Origin: Litomosoides sigmodontis
Lineage: Eukaryota; Nematoda; Chromadorea; Rhabditida; Onchocercidae
Assembly (NCBI GenBank): GCA_963070105.1
Contig: OY718806.1
Location: forward strand, 4,733,865 to 4,797,864
Length of the DNA stretch: 64,000 nt
Direction of reading: 5' to 3'
In this document: positions 38,307 to 51,603 of the stretch, piece by piece
Layout: the number at the start of each line of letters is the position of its first letter
Numbering within the stretch: the stretch's first letter is position 1
Notes under the pieces: generated by a model
Seen by the model: only the letters and a program-made list of their open reading frames with translations
Database searches by the model: none
Told to the model about the DNA's origin: nothing
Position numbers and translations under genes: made by a program

Positions 38307-39147
38307 TTCCAGCTTCGCATGTGGATTGCTTTTGTTGAAACCACTTCAAAGTCAAAATGATATGGGAAACCCACTGGATTAGTTATTTACGAGAACGGGA
38401 CCACTGCCACATGCCAGTAAGATATTAATCTGTTCGAAAAACGTATCTAAAATTTAAACCTTTCCATCCTAATTTCACACTTATTTATCAATTGCCAGAC
38501 TCAAAAGAAAAGCGTACAGTGATGTGAACACTGATTAAATATGGCTGTCGAAATCTCCAGTAATTACTGACAGCTCATTTCAATTTGAAGAGGAAATTTT
38601 GAAATTTCTATACTGACTTTGTCGTCATATATCGTTCATATCTTACCAAACATCTTCGGGATGAAAACATCCTTTACGTAAGCGCAAACTAGCACTCACC
38701 CCTCCCCACTACAGCGAAGCCTGGCAAACATTTTTGTAAGTAACCAAAAACTAGTGAGACAACAAAAAATCATATCGCGCCTTCCTGGCAAGACATTTTC
38801 AAAGAGAAACAACTGGAAAGTAACTGAGAGCAGACTTGTCGAGATGAAACAAGGGGGAGTTGGTGTTGTGGTAGGTGGTTTTCAGTCGGTAGAGGAGTTC
38901 TACTTTGGTGACCTTTGGTAATTCACAATAGTGTGACTCACATCCAGATCTTAGTTCCAACTAATAACAAGACATTCTTGGCGAGGTGAACTTCGTTTCT
39001 ATGTCATTTATTCTACAAACTAAGTGGTTTATTCTGCGAAATGCAGTTCTCAAAACGTGCTGCGGTGAAAGTATTTTTCACTTTAATACTTGCACAATTT
39101 TTGTTATTTCTTGTAGTTTTGAATATATTTTATTTTCTACTGCAGAA
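38307..39147. promoter_or_regulatory. shared upstream region of two divergent genes
   Basis: About 840 bases separate the ATG of the CDC50 gene (-) from the ATG of GAR1 (+), so the interval probably carries both promoters. The last part before GAR1 (TTTTCTACTGCAG) looks like a splice acceptor. No specific factor site was recognised. Confidence 0.45.
39144..39147 (+). promoter_or_regulatory. acceptor-like site before the GAR1 start codon
   Basis: A pyrimidine-rich stretch ending in CTGCAG stands two bases before the GAR1 ATG. In nematodes this often marks spliced-leader addition; an untranslated first exon is the alternative. Confidence 0.4.
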
Positions 39148-40972
39148 ATGTCATTTCGAGGTCGAGGGGGCAGTGGTGGTCGATCATTCGGCGGTTTCGG
39201 ACATGGCGGCCGCAGAGGAAATCGAGGTGGAAGCAATCGCAGTGGTGGTTATGATCAGGGTGTTCCGGAACAAGTGACTGGTAAATAACTCTTCTATTAC
39301 AATTAGTGAACGGCGGAAATTGTTTCGCAATAGCACTATTATGGGTTGAATCCTATTGTGAGTTGTGATTAATTGAGATCTCCATTTATTTATGTCTGTT
39401 GCAATTTTTATGCAGCACTTTTCCTTTAATTAATCCTAACCGCATCACTAGGGCAATCATTGCTCACGGTTGGTAATTATTCATTCCTTTATTATAGCAG
39501 AACTGTATGTTTAATTTGAATGATGACATGAGATTTTCTTCAAATAATACTCTTATATACAGAAATAGGATATTTCACGCATACTTGTGAAGACGATATT
39601 GTTTGTCACAACACATCTGGCAGAATTCCTTACTTCAACGCAGCAATATTCTTCGAAAACAAAGAACAAATTGGGAAAGTTGATGAAATCTTTGGTGGTA
39701 TTAAAGACAACGTATGCCATTTGTTTGATTAAATTAACTGATGTGCGTTAACAACCAACATGGAAAGCTGTTTATATAGTAGGACTTATAGTGGGACGGC
39801 AATTACAAAACAGCCACAAGAACTTTAAAAATTTTTTTTCAGGTTTTTAGCACTTTTTTCCAAACTATTAACAGTCTTATTGTTGGTTGTACGCAAACAA
39901 GTGCTTTAACCGTAAATTTTATGTATTTTAGTTGTTCTGTATGCAGCCATGCCGGATTTAGTTTTTGTTTGCGGTTAAAGCACCGGTAGGTACATTGTTG
40001 TGCTAAGTAACCAGACATTCATGTTGGTCGCTGTTGTTGGAATTTTTCTGGAGTAGTGGAAATATATCATTTTGGTGTGAATACGTTTTTTTTGAATTTT
40101 TAAAATAAAATAGAACGATGTTTCAGGGATTCACTGTGAAGCTACAAAATGGTATTAAAGCTTCCTCTTTCAAAGAAGCACAAAAGGTATACATTGATTC
40201 AGGAAGACTGTTGCCTATTGATCGCTTCTTGCCAAGTGCAAATAAACGAGGAAAAGGACAAGTACGTGGTAGTGGACGGGGTTAGTTTAATTGATTTACA
40301 ATATTTTTAACTGTATTTCTTGTGGTTGTTTTGACCCTCCGATCGGTGAAGTATAATGTGAATATTCAGCATCATAAATTTAGGGCTTTGAATACGATCC
40401 GTATATTTGCTTCCAGTATTATGAATTTCAGGTGGTCGCGGTCATGGTAGCAATGATCGAAGTAAATTTCGCGGTTAGTCTCCTTTTTAAAGCATATTAA
40501 TATTTGTTCATTAATTCTATTTACTCTTTATCTTCCGTATTTATTAAAGGTCGAGGATGGAGCACAAGGGGTAGTGGAGACGATCGTGGCGGTGGCGATC
40601 GAGGTGGTTTTAGAGGTGGCAACCGTGGAAACTTCAGAAGCGGTGGAGATTGGAATAGCCGAGGCGGTGGATATCGAGGAGGTTTCCGAGGAAAAGGTAA
40701 GCACTGATTCGGTGTCCCTTAAGGTAGCAAGCCTACAATTTTGAAATTAAAACAAGTAGGAAATGGTGTATTATTTGTGACGCTTAGATGCTTCCTTGAT
40801 ATATGTGCACTAGTTACAAAAATTCGCATTTTTTGGCAATGTACCATGTTATTTTTTCGTAGGCCGACTAAATCACTCAGTTTTAGGACAAGGAGTTGAT
40901 CTTGGCAACAAACGAAATTTTGGCGGACGTTCAGAAACAATCCAAAATAAAAGGATGAAATTTGATGATTAG
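39148..40972 (+). CDS. gar-1: GAR1, H/ACA ribonucleoprotein complex subunit 1
   Basis: Six exons: 39148-39280, 39563-39711, 40127-40280, 40432-40473, 40550-40696 and 40863-40972; 244 residues. GAR1 is a core protein of H/ACA snoRNPs, which pseudouridylate rRNA and other RNAs in the nucleolus. The order is classic: an N-terminal glycine/arginine-rich (GAR) domain of about 40 residues; a central fold with [34 protein letters not shown] and LLPIDRFLP; then a second long RGG domain spread over three small exons; and a basic tail (NKRMKFDD). Splice sites are standard, mostly phase 1. Spacing to the downstream V-ATPase gene is about 960 bases in the same direction. Confidence 0.95.
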
Positions 40973-41929
40973 ATGCATTTGTTTGTTCTTGTTATGTTCA
41001 GATTTACAACTGCATCGGTTTCTTTTGTGTGAAGGTGTTATAATTTGATAGATTTGAATGCTTTATTTTTTTTTCTTTTATTTATTTGAGTTTATGAAAA
41101 AAAACTGTAAAAGACTGCTTATTGCTAAGTAGTTCTGAAGTTTTACTATTTTTGTCACATACGTAACCTGTTAAGGAGTGCAGGATTCGAGAAATTTACT
41201 TTTGTTTCCCAAATTCAGGGTGAACTTCCACCAAAGTTCTATCAATACGTGGTGTGCTATGTTTTTTTATGTTGTTGAATTGTTTGTTTTGCATATAAAA
41301 GTATTTGCCTTGCGGTATTTTCTACTTTCTAATGCACAGTATGTAAAAACGGTGTAAAGGTATTTGGGAATGACAGATGTATCCAAGTATATCCGGGATA
41401 CTTTCAATCGCGAAACATCATATTATCTAGAAGATAGGAATCAAGAGTTTGTCGTCGGTTACGACATCGAGATCCTAAGTTGGGGCAGTTGGTTTTTATG
41501 AAATTCACCTGCATATATGTCTGGGTCGTACTGTGGAAGTGTACTTCACCAAGTATAAGTATCGGTAGTTTGAAGCCATGTCGGGAGAAGCTTCGCATGG
41601 TTTGAATCGGGTTTTCATGTGACGAGCACATTAATTCAAGGTAAAAGAGCTTTCTACACATGAGACGTTAAGCATTGTCACTTTATAGATAGCGTTCGTG
41701 AACTTCCAGTGGCTTTCGTAGCGATTTCCTACTACCGTACTTGATCTTTGATTATTACTTGCAAAGGTCGACGACATGTTGTAGAATGGAAGGCACGACA
41801 AATAACGAGAATTTGTAGGGCTTGTGTGGGGGAGAGGTGCTGGCTGAACGACGGGACCCATTCCACGTCACATTGTCGGTTATGCTTTGTTTAACTAAGG
41901 TCCACCTTAGGTTGTATATTGCAGGCGAG
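40973..41929. other. GAR1 3' flank and upstream region of V-ATPase C
   Basis: No coding sequence was seen apart from short chance frames on the - strand. The interval ends in TATATTGCAG five bases before the next ATG. Confidence 0.55.
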
Positions 41930-43772
41930 ATGTCTTTTACACCAGGAGATCTGTGGTTGATTTCAGCACCAAACGAAGGCTCCCCACAGGAAACGTGGGA
42001 TAAGTTGAATCGGACAACTGGCGCTATGTCTGTCAACTATAAATTTAATGTTCCTGATCTAAAAGTAAATTTTGTTTTATTGTATTATTTCAGTCATTCG
42101 TGCCAGAGTAATTATATTAGGGGGCCTAACCACAGTATCATGCCTGTTTATGAGGGCGGGATTTTGGCGGTAGATTTTCCTAAACTCTAGAAGGAGAATG
42201 CTTGAACCGTTTGGAATTACCGTAATTATATTTTATTATTTATGGGCCCAATTTTTGAGAATTTGCATGTGGTTTTCTTGACACATTGTGTTGAGTGAAT
42301 GTTTACAGGTAGGAACTTTGGATCAGTTGGTCGGTTTATCGGATGACTTGGCCAAATTGGATACTACCGCAGAACAGTGCGTGTCTGAGTTTTTTTTGCC
42401 TTAGTATTTTGCTACTTAGAAGTTTTTGATTGGGCTACTCAGTCTCTGTATATCTCCAAAATTTTTGTTTTAGAGTGACGCGGAAACTAACACAGTACTT
42501 CGCTGATGTTTTGGAAGATGAGCACGACAAATTACAGGAAAATCTTATCGTCAGTGGTAGTAAGTTTAAACTTTATCATGAGGTCGAGCTCTGGACAGAA
42601 CAGTCATTATCAGTTTCTTTAGTTATCCCGATTGTTTCTATAATTATTTCTGAAATTCGTTCACATTTTATATTTCAAATGTTCTATATTTCTTTTTCAG
42701 AAGACATAAAAACTTATGTTACGAAGTTCCAGTGGGAAGGTGCAAAATATCCTCTGAAACAATCACTAAAAGTGCTCAGTGATATCATTGGAAAGGTAAA
42801 ATCAATTTTTCAAAACCAAATTTATAAGTGATATTGCAACAAAACATGTCAGTTTGATTTTCAGCAAATCACCCAAATTGACAATGATTTAAAGACAAAA
42901 TCCACTACCTATAATAATCTCAAGAATAGTCTTGCGTTGATCGACCGGAAAGCGACGTATGTTTCAAGCACAATTTGACTTTTCTTATTTATTATAAATT
43001 TAAAAGAATAATTCATAGAAGTCGTGTTTTTTGGACAAAAAATATTGTTTGTGATAGAGGTCACAAAAGTTGATGTCGGAAATCAGTAAAGAGTAAATTT
43101 ACATATTTTCGGCATTTAAGCATCAAAATATTAAGTGTACTTTTAAGGGGTAGTTTATTAACGAAGGATTTGTCAGAAATCGTGAAGGCTGATGATTTTA
43201 TTCTCAACTCAGAGTACCTACAGACATTACTGGTGGTCATACCAAAGTACGTTTAGCAGTTTATTTCGAATTCTCGATTTTATAATATTCGTATTCTATC
43301 TGATTATATTCTTTGCTCTTTATCAAGTTTTTATTGCCGCTAACGCTACCGCTGTTTTGAAGCTCTCAAAGTTTATGAAGTTCAGTACTACCTGTTTTTT
43401 CTTGTCCTCACAGAAAGAAATCAGTAAAAGGTCACCACGATGTAATGGTTTAGTTAGGTCAATTTTACTTTGTCATATTTCGAATAGAAAAATAGTAATT
43501 TTTGCATTCTTTCATAAATAGAACTTTGGCGAAGGAATGGCAGCAAAAATATGAAATATTGTCCGATATGGTAGTTCCTGGATCAAGCCGATTAATTACT
43601 GAAGATGGCGATCAGATGTTGTTCTCCGTTACATTGTTTAAAAAAGTGATTGATGAATACAAAACACATTGTAGGGAGAACAAGTAAGTGGAGAAAATGC
43701 GGTCGCAACTAATTCGCATAACAACTTTATAAAAATTACTCCTAGATATTATTTTTTTCATTCATTCATTCA

Positions 43773-43807
<35 letters not shown>

Positions 43808-44555
43808 CAGCAGCTTTTCTCCAGGTTTATCGTTCGGGACTTTGTTTATGATGAGGAATCCTTGAAAATAGGTCGTAACGAGCGCGACAAACTGGTACAA
43901 GAGAAGCAGCGTCAGTACGCCCCACTTGTTCGATGGCTCAAAATCAATTTTGGCGAAATTTTTTCTGCTTTTGTTCATGTGAAAGTGCTACGAGTGTTTG
44001 TTGAAAGTGTTCTTAGGTAAATAGCATGAGACCGATGTTTTAACAAGTTTAAAAATGGAAGTTTATATGCTGCAACTTTGTTGCAGTTTAAATTCACTCA
44101 ACATAAGTGGCATGTCGGAAAGTTTAAAAGCATTGTTGCTTCTCAGAATTCCATTTACTTTATCGATCTACTGTTTTACAGTGCTAATTTACTGATGTTT
44201 AATCTTTTAGATATGGTCTGCCCGTGAATTTCCAGGCAACAGTCATAGAACCAAATAAGAACTCGCATAAGAAATTGCGAGCAGCACTTCATAATCTTTA
44301 TTTGCACTTGGATACGTCTGCTGCTGGTCCAATTGAGGTTTTTTCGTAATTTGTTGAATTGGATGATTGGATCTAAAAATTGGATGATTTTTTTGAAATT
44401 GTTCACTTACAGTTTTAGATTAATTAAAAATTTTTTTACATTTTGATGTTTAGGCTATCGAGGACAATCCAATATTGATGTCGTTGGGTATGCACGACTA
44501 CTATCCATATGTTTTTTTCAAAATAAACATTGATTTCACTAGCGTTAAGAGATAA
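41930..44555 (+). CDS. vha-11: V-type H+-ATPase subunit C (V1 sector)
   Basis: Ten exons: 41930-42064, 42309-42376, 42474-42559, 42701-42795, 42865-42956, 43148-43246, 43522-43683, 43825-44016, 44211-44337 and 44454-44555. All phases agree and the product is 385 residues, matching the family's usual length. Subunit C bridges the V1 peripheral stalks to Vo and controls reversible assembly of the proton pump that acidifies organelles. Recognisable segments include LWLISAPNE at the N terminus, [58 protein letters not shown], and the C-terminal [14 protein letters not shown]. The family is certain; the symbol follows the single C. elegans gene for this subunit. An acceptor-like TTGCAG sits five bases before the ATG. 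Confidence 0.97.
43757..43806. repeat. (ATTC)n followed by (TA)n microsatellite
   Basis: A short ATTC tetranucleotide run leads into about 30 bases of TA within the intron before exon 8 of the V-ATPase C gene, ending about 18 bases before the acceptor. Confidence 0.9.
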
Positions 44556-45858
44556 TTTCTCAGTAATATTTTCTTCGTGCAATTTTTATGTGAATATTTG
44601 TTAAGTCGTGTTAATAGTAGTTTGCGTCATATCCTAGTACTTGTGCAGAGTTGACACTGATGCAACTGTAATGTCATTAATACATTCCGTCTTTTAATCC
44701 ACATAAGAAATTCATCCCATCATCGGTCTTACGACCAATATATCCGTGGAACCACTTCCTAAAGATGTACTATCATGCAAAATATCCTTTAAGGTCCTTT
44801 AACCTGAACATTATGGTTGTTTTAATAACTTGACATGTGTTATTGTATATAAATCAGGTTTGTCCCCAGAACTTTGTTGTTCATGAGGTATGAAAGTAGA
44901 AATATCTATTTTCATCATGTTTCATGAATAACGCACAATCATTTAAGTATACTGTTTCCTAGAGTTTAATTTGCTTATGTTTACTTTGGACGAATTTAAT
45001 GTTCATGTCCCAGATGTACAAAATTGCTGTTCATTGCCTATTAGAGCATTCCTGTAGCGAGATAGTTTTATTACAATGCGACCAACGTATTCGGCTTCTA
45101 CGTGATAAAAAGCGATCGTTATTGTATTAAGTAGCTGTGGCAATTGTGGTTTTTTTAGTACATTTTTTTATGCACTTTGTCTTGTTGTTCGTCAAAAATT
45201 CCGTAATAAATAGGCGGAGTCTGATTCCTATATAAATTTTAGCGAATATATTGTTTTACCTACTTTAAACCTCCAGTTGTTGTAATCATGAGGTTAACAA
45301 AATACGCTAGTATTCCATGGAAAATGCTTTAGCCTGTATTCATAATGCAGGAGTTATATGTAGCGATTTAGTACTAATCTGAACTTTGAACGGTATGGCT
45401 GTTTTTTGGAGCTACGCCTTTAGACTGAAGTCTTGAAACAAACGGTAAATACTCATTAAATTGAGTTCGGTATTGGTAGATATTTTGCTGGTGTTTGCAT
45501 GGTTTTTCTGCTTGTTTGTGAAAGTATATGTTGTTTGAGTTAAGTTTGCTAGTAAGTTAAACTTAGGGTCAAAACTTTTTCGTATGGTTCTTATCAGTTT
45601 TTAAATCTAGTTAAGGGATTCATACTTTCTAATGTGTGTGGGAACTGTGCATTGCAAATGTATAGTTGAAATATTTTGAGTCCATGTATTAGCTTCAAGT
45701 GAAGCTTTTACTGATTAAGTTAAACCGATTTTGTATGGTGGTGGAATAAACGATTCGCTCCATGCAAAGGTCGTATTAATCTTAAATTTATTACTGCGTT
45801 TGCCTACATATTCTCTATTCTCTACATGTGACTGTTTTTCAGGTTAGAACTATATTAG
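44556..45858. other. intergenic between V-ATPase C and UfSP2
   Basis: About 1.3 kb without a recognisable exon. An AATAAA near 45205 might end one transcript form of the upstream gene. The interval ends in ACTATATTAG directly before the next ATG. Confidence 0.5.
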
Positions 45859-48800
45859 ATGTGGGAAGTCGATTTTGATCATTTGTTTGAGGTAAGAGCA
45901 ATTTTTTTTCGAATGGGTTTTGATGAGGTGCAGGAGTTCAGTTGATCTCAACGATCATATTTAGTAGGATAAGCTTTAACGAGAGCGAAGAAACTAATTA
46001 AATTAGTTTGGATTATAGTACATAATTTTATTCGTCTCAATTTGAGTATGGGTGGAATTCACTTTTAATGTTTAATATTAGTATTTAAAATGTATATGAT
46101 TTTAGAATTATAACAACAGCCGCAGATATCAAGAGAATGAGACCGTTGCTGCTCTCTTGTTTGGTAATATCTCACTGGCCAACATAACAAACGTGTTCTT
46201 TGGTTGTTTATCAGATTTTGATTCTTCATTGGATCTGATACGTTATATTGAAAGTTCGTTACCTTCGAGTAAGTTTTAAAACTATAACGTGAAACGATAA
46301 AATAGGAATATTAGAGAGGTATAAGCACACATAGTTTCTGGGTGCTATTAGTGTACAGGACGTTTGAAAGGACATTTCGAATTACTGGAAATCTTGAATC
46401 TATTGGTAATCATAGGTGCTAAACATGACATAGATAGTACTCTTCGTTTGTCTTTGATTTTCAGATATTACTTTTCTTGGCGTTTTATCTCTTATTAATG
46501 TGGTGTATCCTTTCGACTTGAATGCATTAGCTGCATCCGTAGAAGACGCGGAAAGATTCCTGATACTGTTCGCGGATATAGTATCGCTTGAAGCTCAAGA
46601 TGTTGATAGCATTATAAAACTAAACGAAGAGATTAATTTGCGGTACTGTTTTTTATTAGACATGATAAATTAAAGTTTAGGATGTTATTTGTGGACTCGT
46701 ATTCAATAATACATATTTCAGACCATCTTCCACGAATCCTGACCATGGTTTATTGTTCCGAACATCACTCTGTCTAAATATGAATATCAATATAAGTGAG
46801 AAGGGAAATCTTTTCGAGGAAATAAGCAGTGCTTTCACTGCTGAGTTGAATAATATTGAATCTCTGTATTTCGTAATTTCGAGTAATAATTTTATTTTGG
46901 GTGGGGATAAAGTTGTCGATACAGAACAAATAATTGGAGAAACGCTACAAATAAGTGGATATTTATCCAGTGGACGGGTATGTCATTTGCTGCGAAATTT
47001 TCTGAAATGTTTAAGCTTTTAGAGTTTGAAATTCTACTTTTCAACATTCTCGAAGTTTTGAATCTATGTGCTCAGGGAAAATCTATGTGCTGTTGCAGAA
47101 ATTCGTGACTTTTACGCCACTGGTACCACTGAAGAAAAATTCTGATGATTCTTCACCCAAACTTGTTCCGATTGTGAAGATTAGGAAAGGTTTTGTGATT
47201 TAAATGTTATACAGCGAAAAAAGATTGTATTTCCTATCGGTGTAGAAAAGTTACGCATGCTACTTTTACGGTCATAAAATAGCTACAATTAATCTTCTGC
47301 TCTATTTCAGTGAGATTTTCGAATTAAAGTAAAAGTTATCATAGAATGAAAAGAGCTAATTATAGATCTTGCTTTGTTTTGCAACGTCAGAGCCACGATA
47401 ACATCGGTGGTTGAAGCGCAGTCTAGTGATGGTCCCAAAAAAATACTAACCTTATTACGGAGTGCTCTGAAACGAACAGTATATCTCACTGAACGATGTG
47501 TTTATGAATTCATTAATTTTAATTTCAAGGTTAGTTCTGGACCTTTAAAGTGAAATGTACTTCCTTATGAAGCTGTTTTCAACTCTTACAGATGACTTTT
47601 CCTGCTTTGTTTTATTCATGACGAAATTGTTTTAACAAGTACATTTTAATGCCTAAAAAGCTGTTTCAGTGCTTAATAAATATTAGATGTGGTGTGTTTT
47701 CAACAAACAATGGATTATTATCGGTGGTTTATCCTGTTATCGAGGATGACATAGTGTTGCGTATGTTTTATTATCATTGAACTTTATTTGGGATCCGTCA
47801 GTCTTTTTCTCATATTTCATGTGCTGTCTTCTTAATATTAAGGGAATTATCGGGCAAAACTTCACCGTATTTTCAACCTTCCTAACAGGCCGATGTTGAG
47901 ATCTACCCAATCTCTTCAATTTAAACCTGGAATGCAGAAATTATTGCAAAATCCCCATTTACATATCAGATCTTGTAAGAATTTCGAATTATTTCATAAA
48001 ATTAGTTTCTTTTTCTTAGAGTAGTTTTTTATTTATTTTTTAAGTATTTATTTGTTTTTGTTGAGACTTGCATTTGTTTTTGCATTTTCAAGTGGCGATT
48101 GTTATATGATAACGAATGGTACAACTTCTGAAGCTTTATTGCATATTACAGTATGTTGCTGTGCATGTCGGAGTCACTAGAAAGCATTTTCGCTTTTCTT
48201 ACGGCAGAAGGTTATGCAGTTAGAAGGCAGGGTTGACTTTTCGTGTTTCTTCTAACAGAAATTACTCAAACTACAGTTTTTTAAGTAAACTGCTGTTGAA
48301 ACTATTGTTATTCTTTATAGATAAACCAAAGGGAAAAGTGCATGTTATTAGAGGCTTCTACAATTACCACCACTACATGCAGGTTAATTTTTCGCGAACT
48401 GAAATGCTCTATAAAATGGAATTATTTTAATGGTTTGTAATTACTCGACATTATTAAAGGATTTATCTGAAAAATGTCGTGAAAGCTGGTAATATCCACT
48501 TATAAAATTCGCATGATCTGAAAATTTCATTGATTTCTTGTATTGTTAAATGTCAGCGCTTTAAAGGACGGAATAGATGACAGTGGATGGGGATGTGCTT
48601 ATCGCTCTTTTCAAACATTATGGTCTTGGTTTGTTCTTCAAGGTTATATCGATAAGCCCACTCCAACGCATTCTGAGATTCAACAAGTAACTGCTTTCTT
48701 ATTTCCCTAAATTTCATAATTACATCGCACAGTCGTACATAAAAGGTTCAATGCTATCCACATTCATGAAGTTCGTAGATCGACGCTCTGTTTTCTGAAA

Positions 48801-49440
48801 TCCAGGGTGTGGTCTGAATTTTAAAGGGAATTGAAACTTGAGAGTTTGTACGATTGTGGAGATAAAGATGCGACGTTTGTCGGAAGTCATCAATGGATTG
48901 GATCCATAGAACTTGGTTACTGTTTGGAAAATATGGCTGGCATTGAATCACGGGTGCTTACGACAAATTCAGGGACAGAAGTGACCGAAAATATTCGTCA
49001 ATTGGCACTTCACTTTAAAACATATGGTACGCCCATTATGATTGGTAAGTTTTAAGAGCTTGGTAGAAAAATTTATCTTATTTTTGAAACGATTCTTGTC
49101 ACGGTGGAATAATCGTTTTGATATAAATTTATAGCAGTATGTAAAACTTAAATTTGGTTGTGCTGTTTTGTCCAGTTTTTTTGCAAAACTAAGAAAATTA
49201 CATTTGGAACTTTGAAGTTTTTTAGGTGGTGGGATGTTGGCTCACACAATTTTAGGCGTCGATTTTAATGAATCAACAGGTGAATCGTCATTTTTGGTTT
49301 TGGATCCTCATTACTCTGGCAACGAGGATTTACATACAATAATAACGAAAGGTTGGTGCGGTTGGAAGATGCCAAGTTTCTGGAAAAAAGAGTGTTTCTA
49401 TAATCTGTTATTACCTATCCCGCCACAAAATGTGATTTAA
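45859..49440 (+). CDS. odr-8: UFM1-specific protease 2 (UfSP2/ODR-8 type)
   Basis: Twelve exons: 45859-45891, 46106-46268, 46465-46642, 46722-46977, 47099-47189, 47393-47529, 47670-47760, 47843-47974, 48321-48382, 48567-48686, 48843-49044 and 49226-49440; about 559 residues. UfSP2 is a cysteine protease that matures the ubiquitin-like modifier UFM1 and removes it from targets; the C. elegans protein also helps odorant receptors leave the ER. The catalytic region is complete: Cys391 in SGWGCAYRS, and Asp515 and His517 in LDPHYSG, with [28 protein letters not shown] and KGWCGWK conserved. The N-terminal 380 residues are the divergent accessory domain, about as long as in C. elegans. Exons 6, 10 and 11 need weak acceptors (AGAG, TTTAAAG, CTTGAG), chosen because only they keep the frame and the family alignment. 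The start follows TATATTAG directly. Confidence 0.93.
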
Positions 49441-51566
49441 GCATATATAATATGTGCTGCTAGTTTAAATATAGCGTCTTTTGTTTCATTTTATTTCAAT
49501 AACCCTTATTTGTTTGATAACTTTATTTTTTGAATCGTATTATGCAATCCATTCGTAGTGTCGTTTATTTTCACGTCCCATCCTTTGTTCTTCACATTAT
49601 TTGTAGTTGATTTGGTTTTTCAGTATCATCTGGCCTTTTTCTTGCTTTCTAACTTCTTCATTTACTGAGATACAGCTAATTTTGATATAAGCTTTTTTTC
49701 AAACAGTTTGACGAAGAAAAATTAATATTTTGAGTTCATTTCATTCTTTATTACTTATAGCATAAGAATCCTTGCATATATTCGTTGCTCAATGTTTTTA
49801 TAATTTTACCTGGTTTCTTATGTATTATTTCTCTTTAGTATGTCAAGTTTGTGCCTCTCTAGCTATAAATATTTTCCACCATTTTGCAGCGTATTTGTAT
49901 AAATTACGTTTTTCGTCGGTCATGTTTTCTGAAAGTTTCATAATTTCTACCGTTTTCATGTTAGTTTATGGAAGATGGAATTGTTAATTGGATGATAAAA
50001 ATGATGGATTAATTTCTGATGTAATAGTATAAGAGTAAGTCCTCTTAAAGCACTCAAGTTATCAGTTGCTTGAAAGTTTAGGTACATTTTGTAGTAGCCT
50101 GTATATCGTGAGGTCATGTCAAGATTCATTTTGCTTCATGAAGTTCACGTCAGTATCCTGGAGGGAGCTTCACTGTGATGACTTTAAAGATTAAAGAAAC
50201 AGAAACCATTACTGGTTCCGCTTATAAATGCCTAAAGCTGGGTGTTACGTAGACCCAGATGACGTATGTGTGTAACGATGTGCCCTTGTTTCTAGCGCTA
50301 AACTGCTAAACGTGCCTCAGTGCAAAACGCTTACACCGTTTTGTTGGTTTTGCTATGCTTAGCGTTATATTTTGTGTGGTGACATTTCTCCAGAATTCAA
50401 CTTATGCCAATGATTATTTCGTTATGATGTACATGTGTACATGTGTTTGTCAGTCTTAACTTTTTTCGTAACTATGAGGATGACTTAGCTTTGTTTTGTT
50501 GTTCCTTTGCGTAAATGCGTCGATCTAGACGTGCAACTACACACAGATTTGTTCGGAGGATTTAATTCTGGTCTGTCCAAGCAGCGGATATTGGTAATCT
50601 CTGATAATAATCCGCTGACCCACTGTTTTAAATCTGTAGAAAATGCGTTGTGAATGCAGCCATCGTTTTTCATTTGTGATTTCCATTCATTCCGTGTAGG
50701 ATGAAGAAATGAATTTATGGTTTTTATAGAGAATGTTATTGTTCAGCATATTCTAAGAGAATGAGTTTCCACCTAATTCAGTGGTGGAAAAAATTTATGA
50801 TCTATGGCACCGATTGCTAACAGCAAAAAAGTAAGGGCACTCGTATCAGCGACAACGGTAATATGGAAGCAGATGCATCTAACGGCCATCGTTATCGTTT
50901 TACCATTTGCTGGGATAGTTGGCACATTTTGTTTGGTCGTCGCACGCTCAAACAAGTTTTGAAATCTTTTGTATTGTCTTCTTTCTGCTACCGCCTTGTC
51001 AGTGTCATGATCGTTGCAAACCTCATTTGCTTTATCGTCTGCGCATCCATCCGAATTTTTTGGTTTTATTTTCGTTGGATTTCAAAACTTAGAGTTTGGG
51101 ATAAATTTGCAATCATTGGGTCCATAATGTTTTCAATGCTGAACGCGAGGTTCCACCCATCTTGCGAATTATAATATGCGAAATACATTACCTCATAACT
51201 GCATAGTATAGCAATTAATGGTATTGAATCAAACTGCGATATTATTTCTGTATCACATTCAGACGTTAGATGGATCTTCATGAAGTTATGATAAGATGCA
51301 GTAGGTTCATTGAGAGAAGACTTATCAGCTTCCTGAGATTTTGATGCACAAAACAGGAATTTCTTCCTTACAAATATAGCGTAGAGCGTAACATTTAGAT
51401 CTCTTGGAAGCAAATACAGAGAATGTCGCAACCCGGTTATCCCGGGAGTAGCCGTTAAAGTGTAATGATGCATTGTAAGCGCACCGATGTTCACGTGACA
51501 AAAATGGATAGCGTTCTGTGGTCACGGATGCGCAGACATATAGCGAGTGACAAGTATCGCACGTAC

Positions 51567-51603
<37 letters not shown>

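Noticed and set aside
39041..39277. 78-codon + frame overlapping the first GAR1 exon
   Set aside because: It is a shifted shadow of the Gly/Arg-rich GAR1 exon.
50863..51174. 103-codon + strand frame that looks like a membrane protein
   Set aside because: It is antisense to a more coding-like - strand frame and its hydrophobicity mirrors that strand's charged codons.
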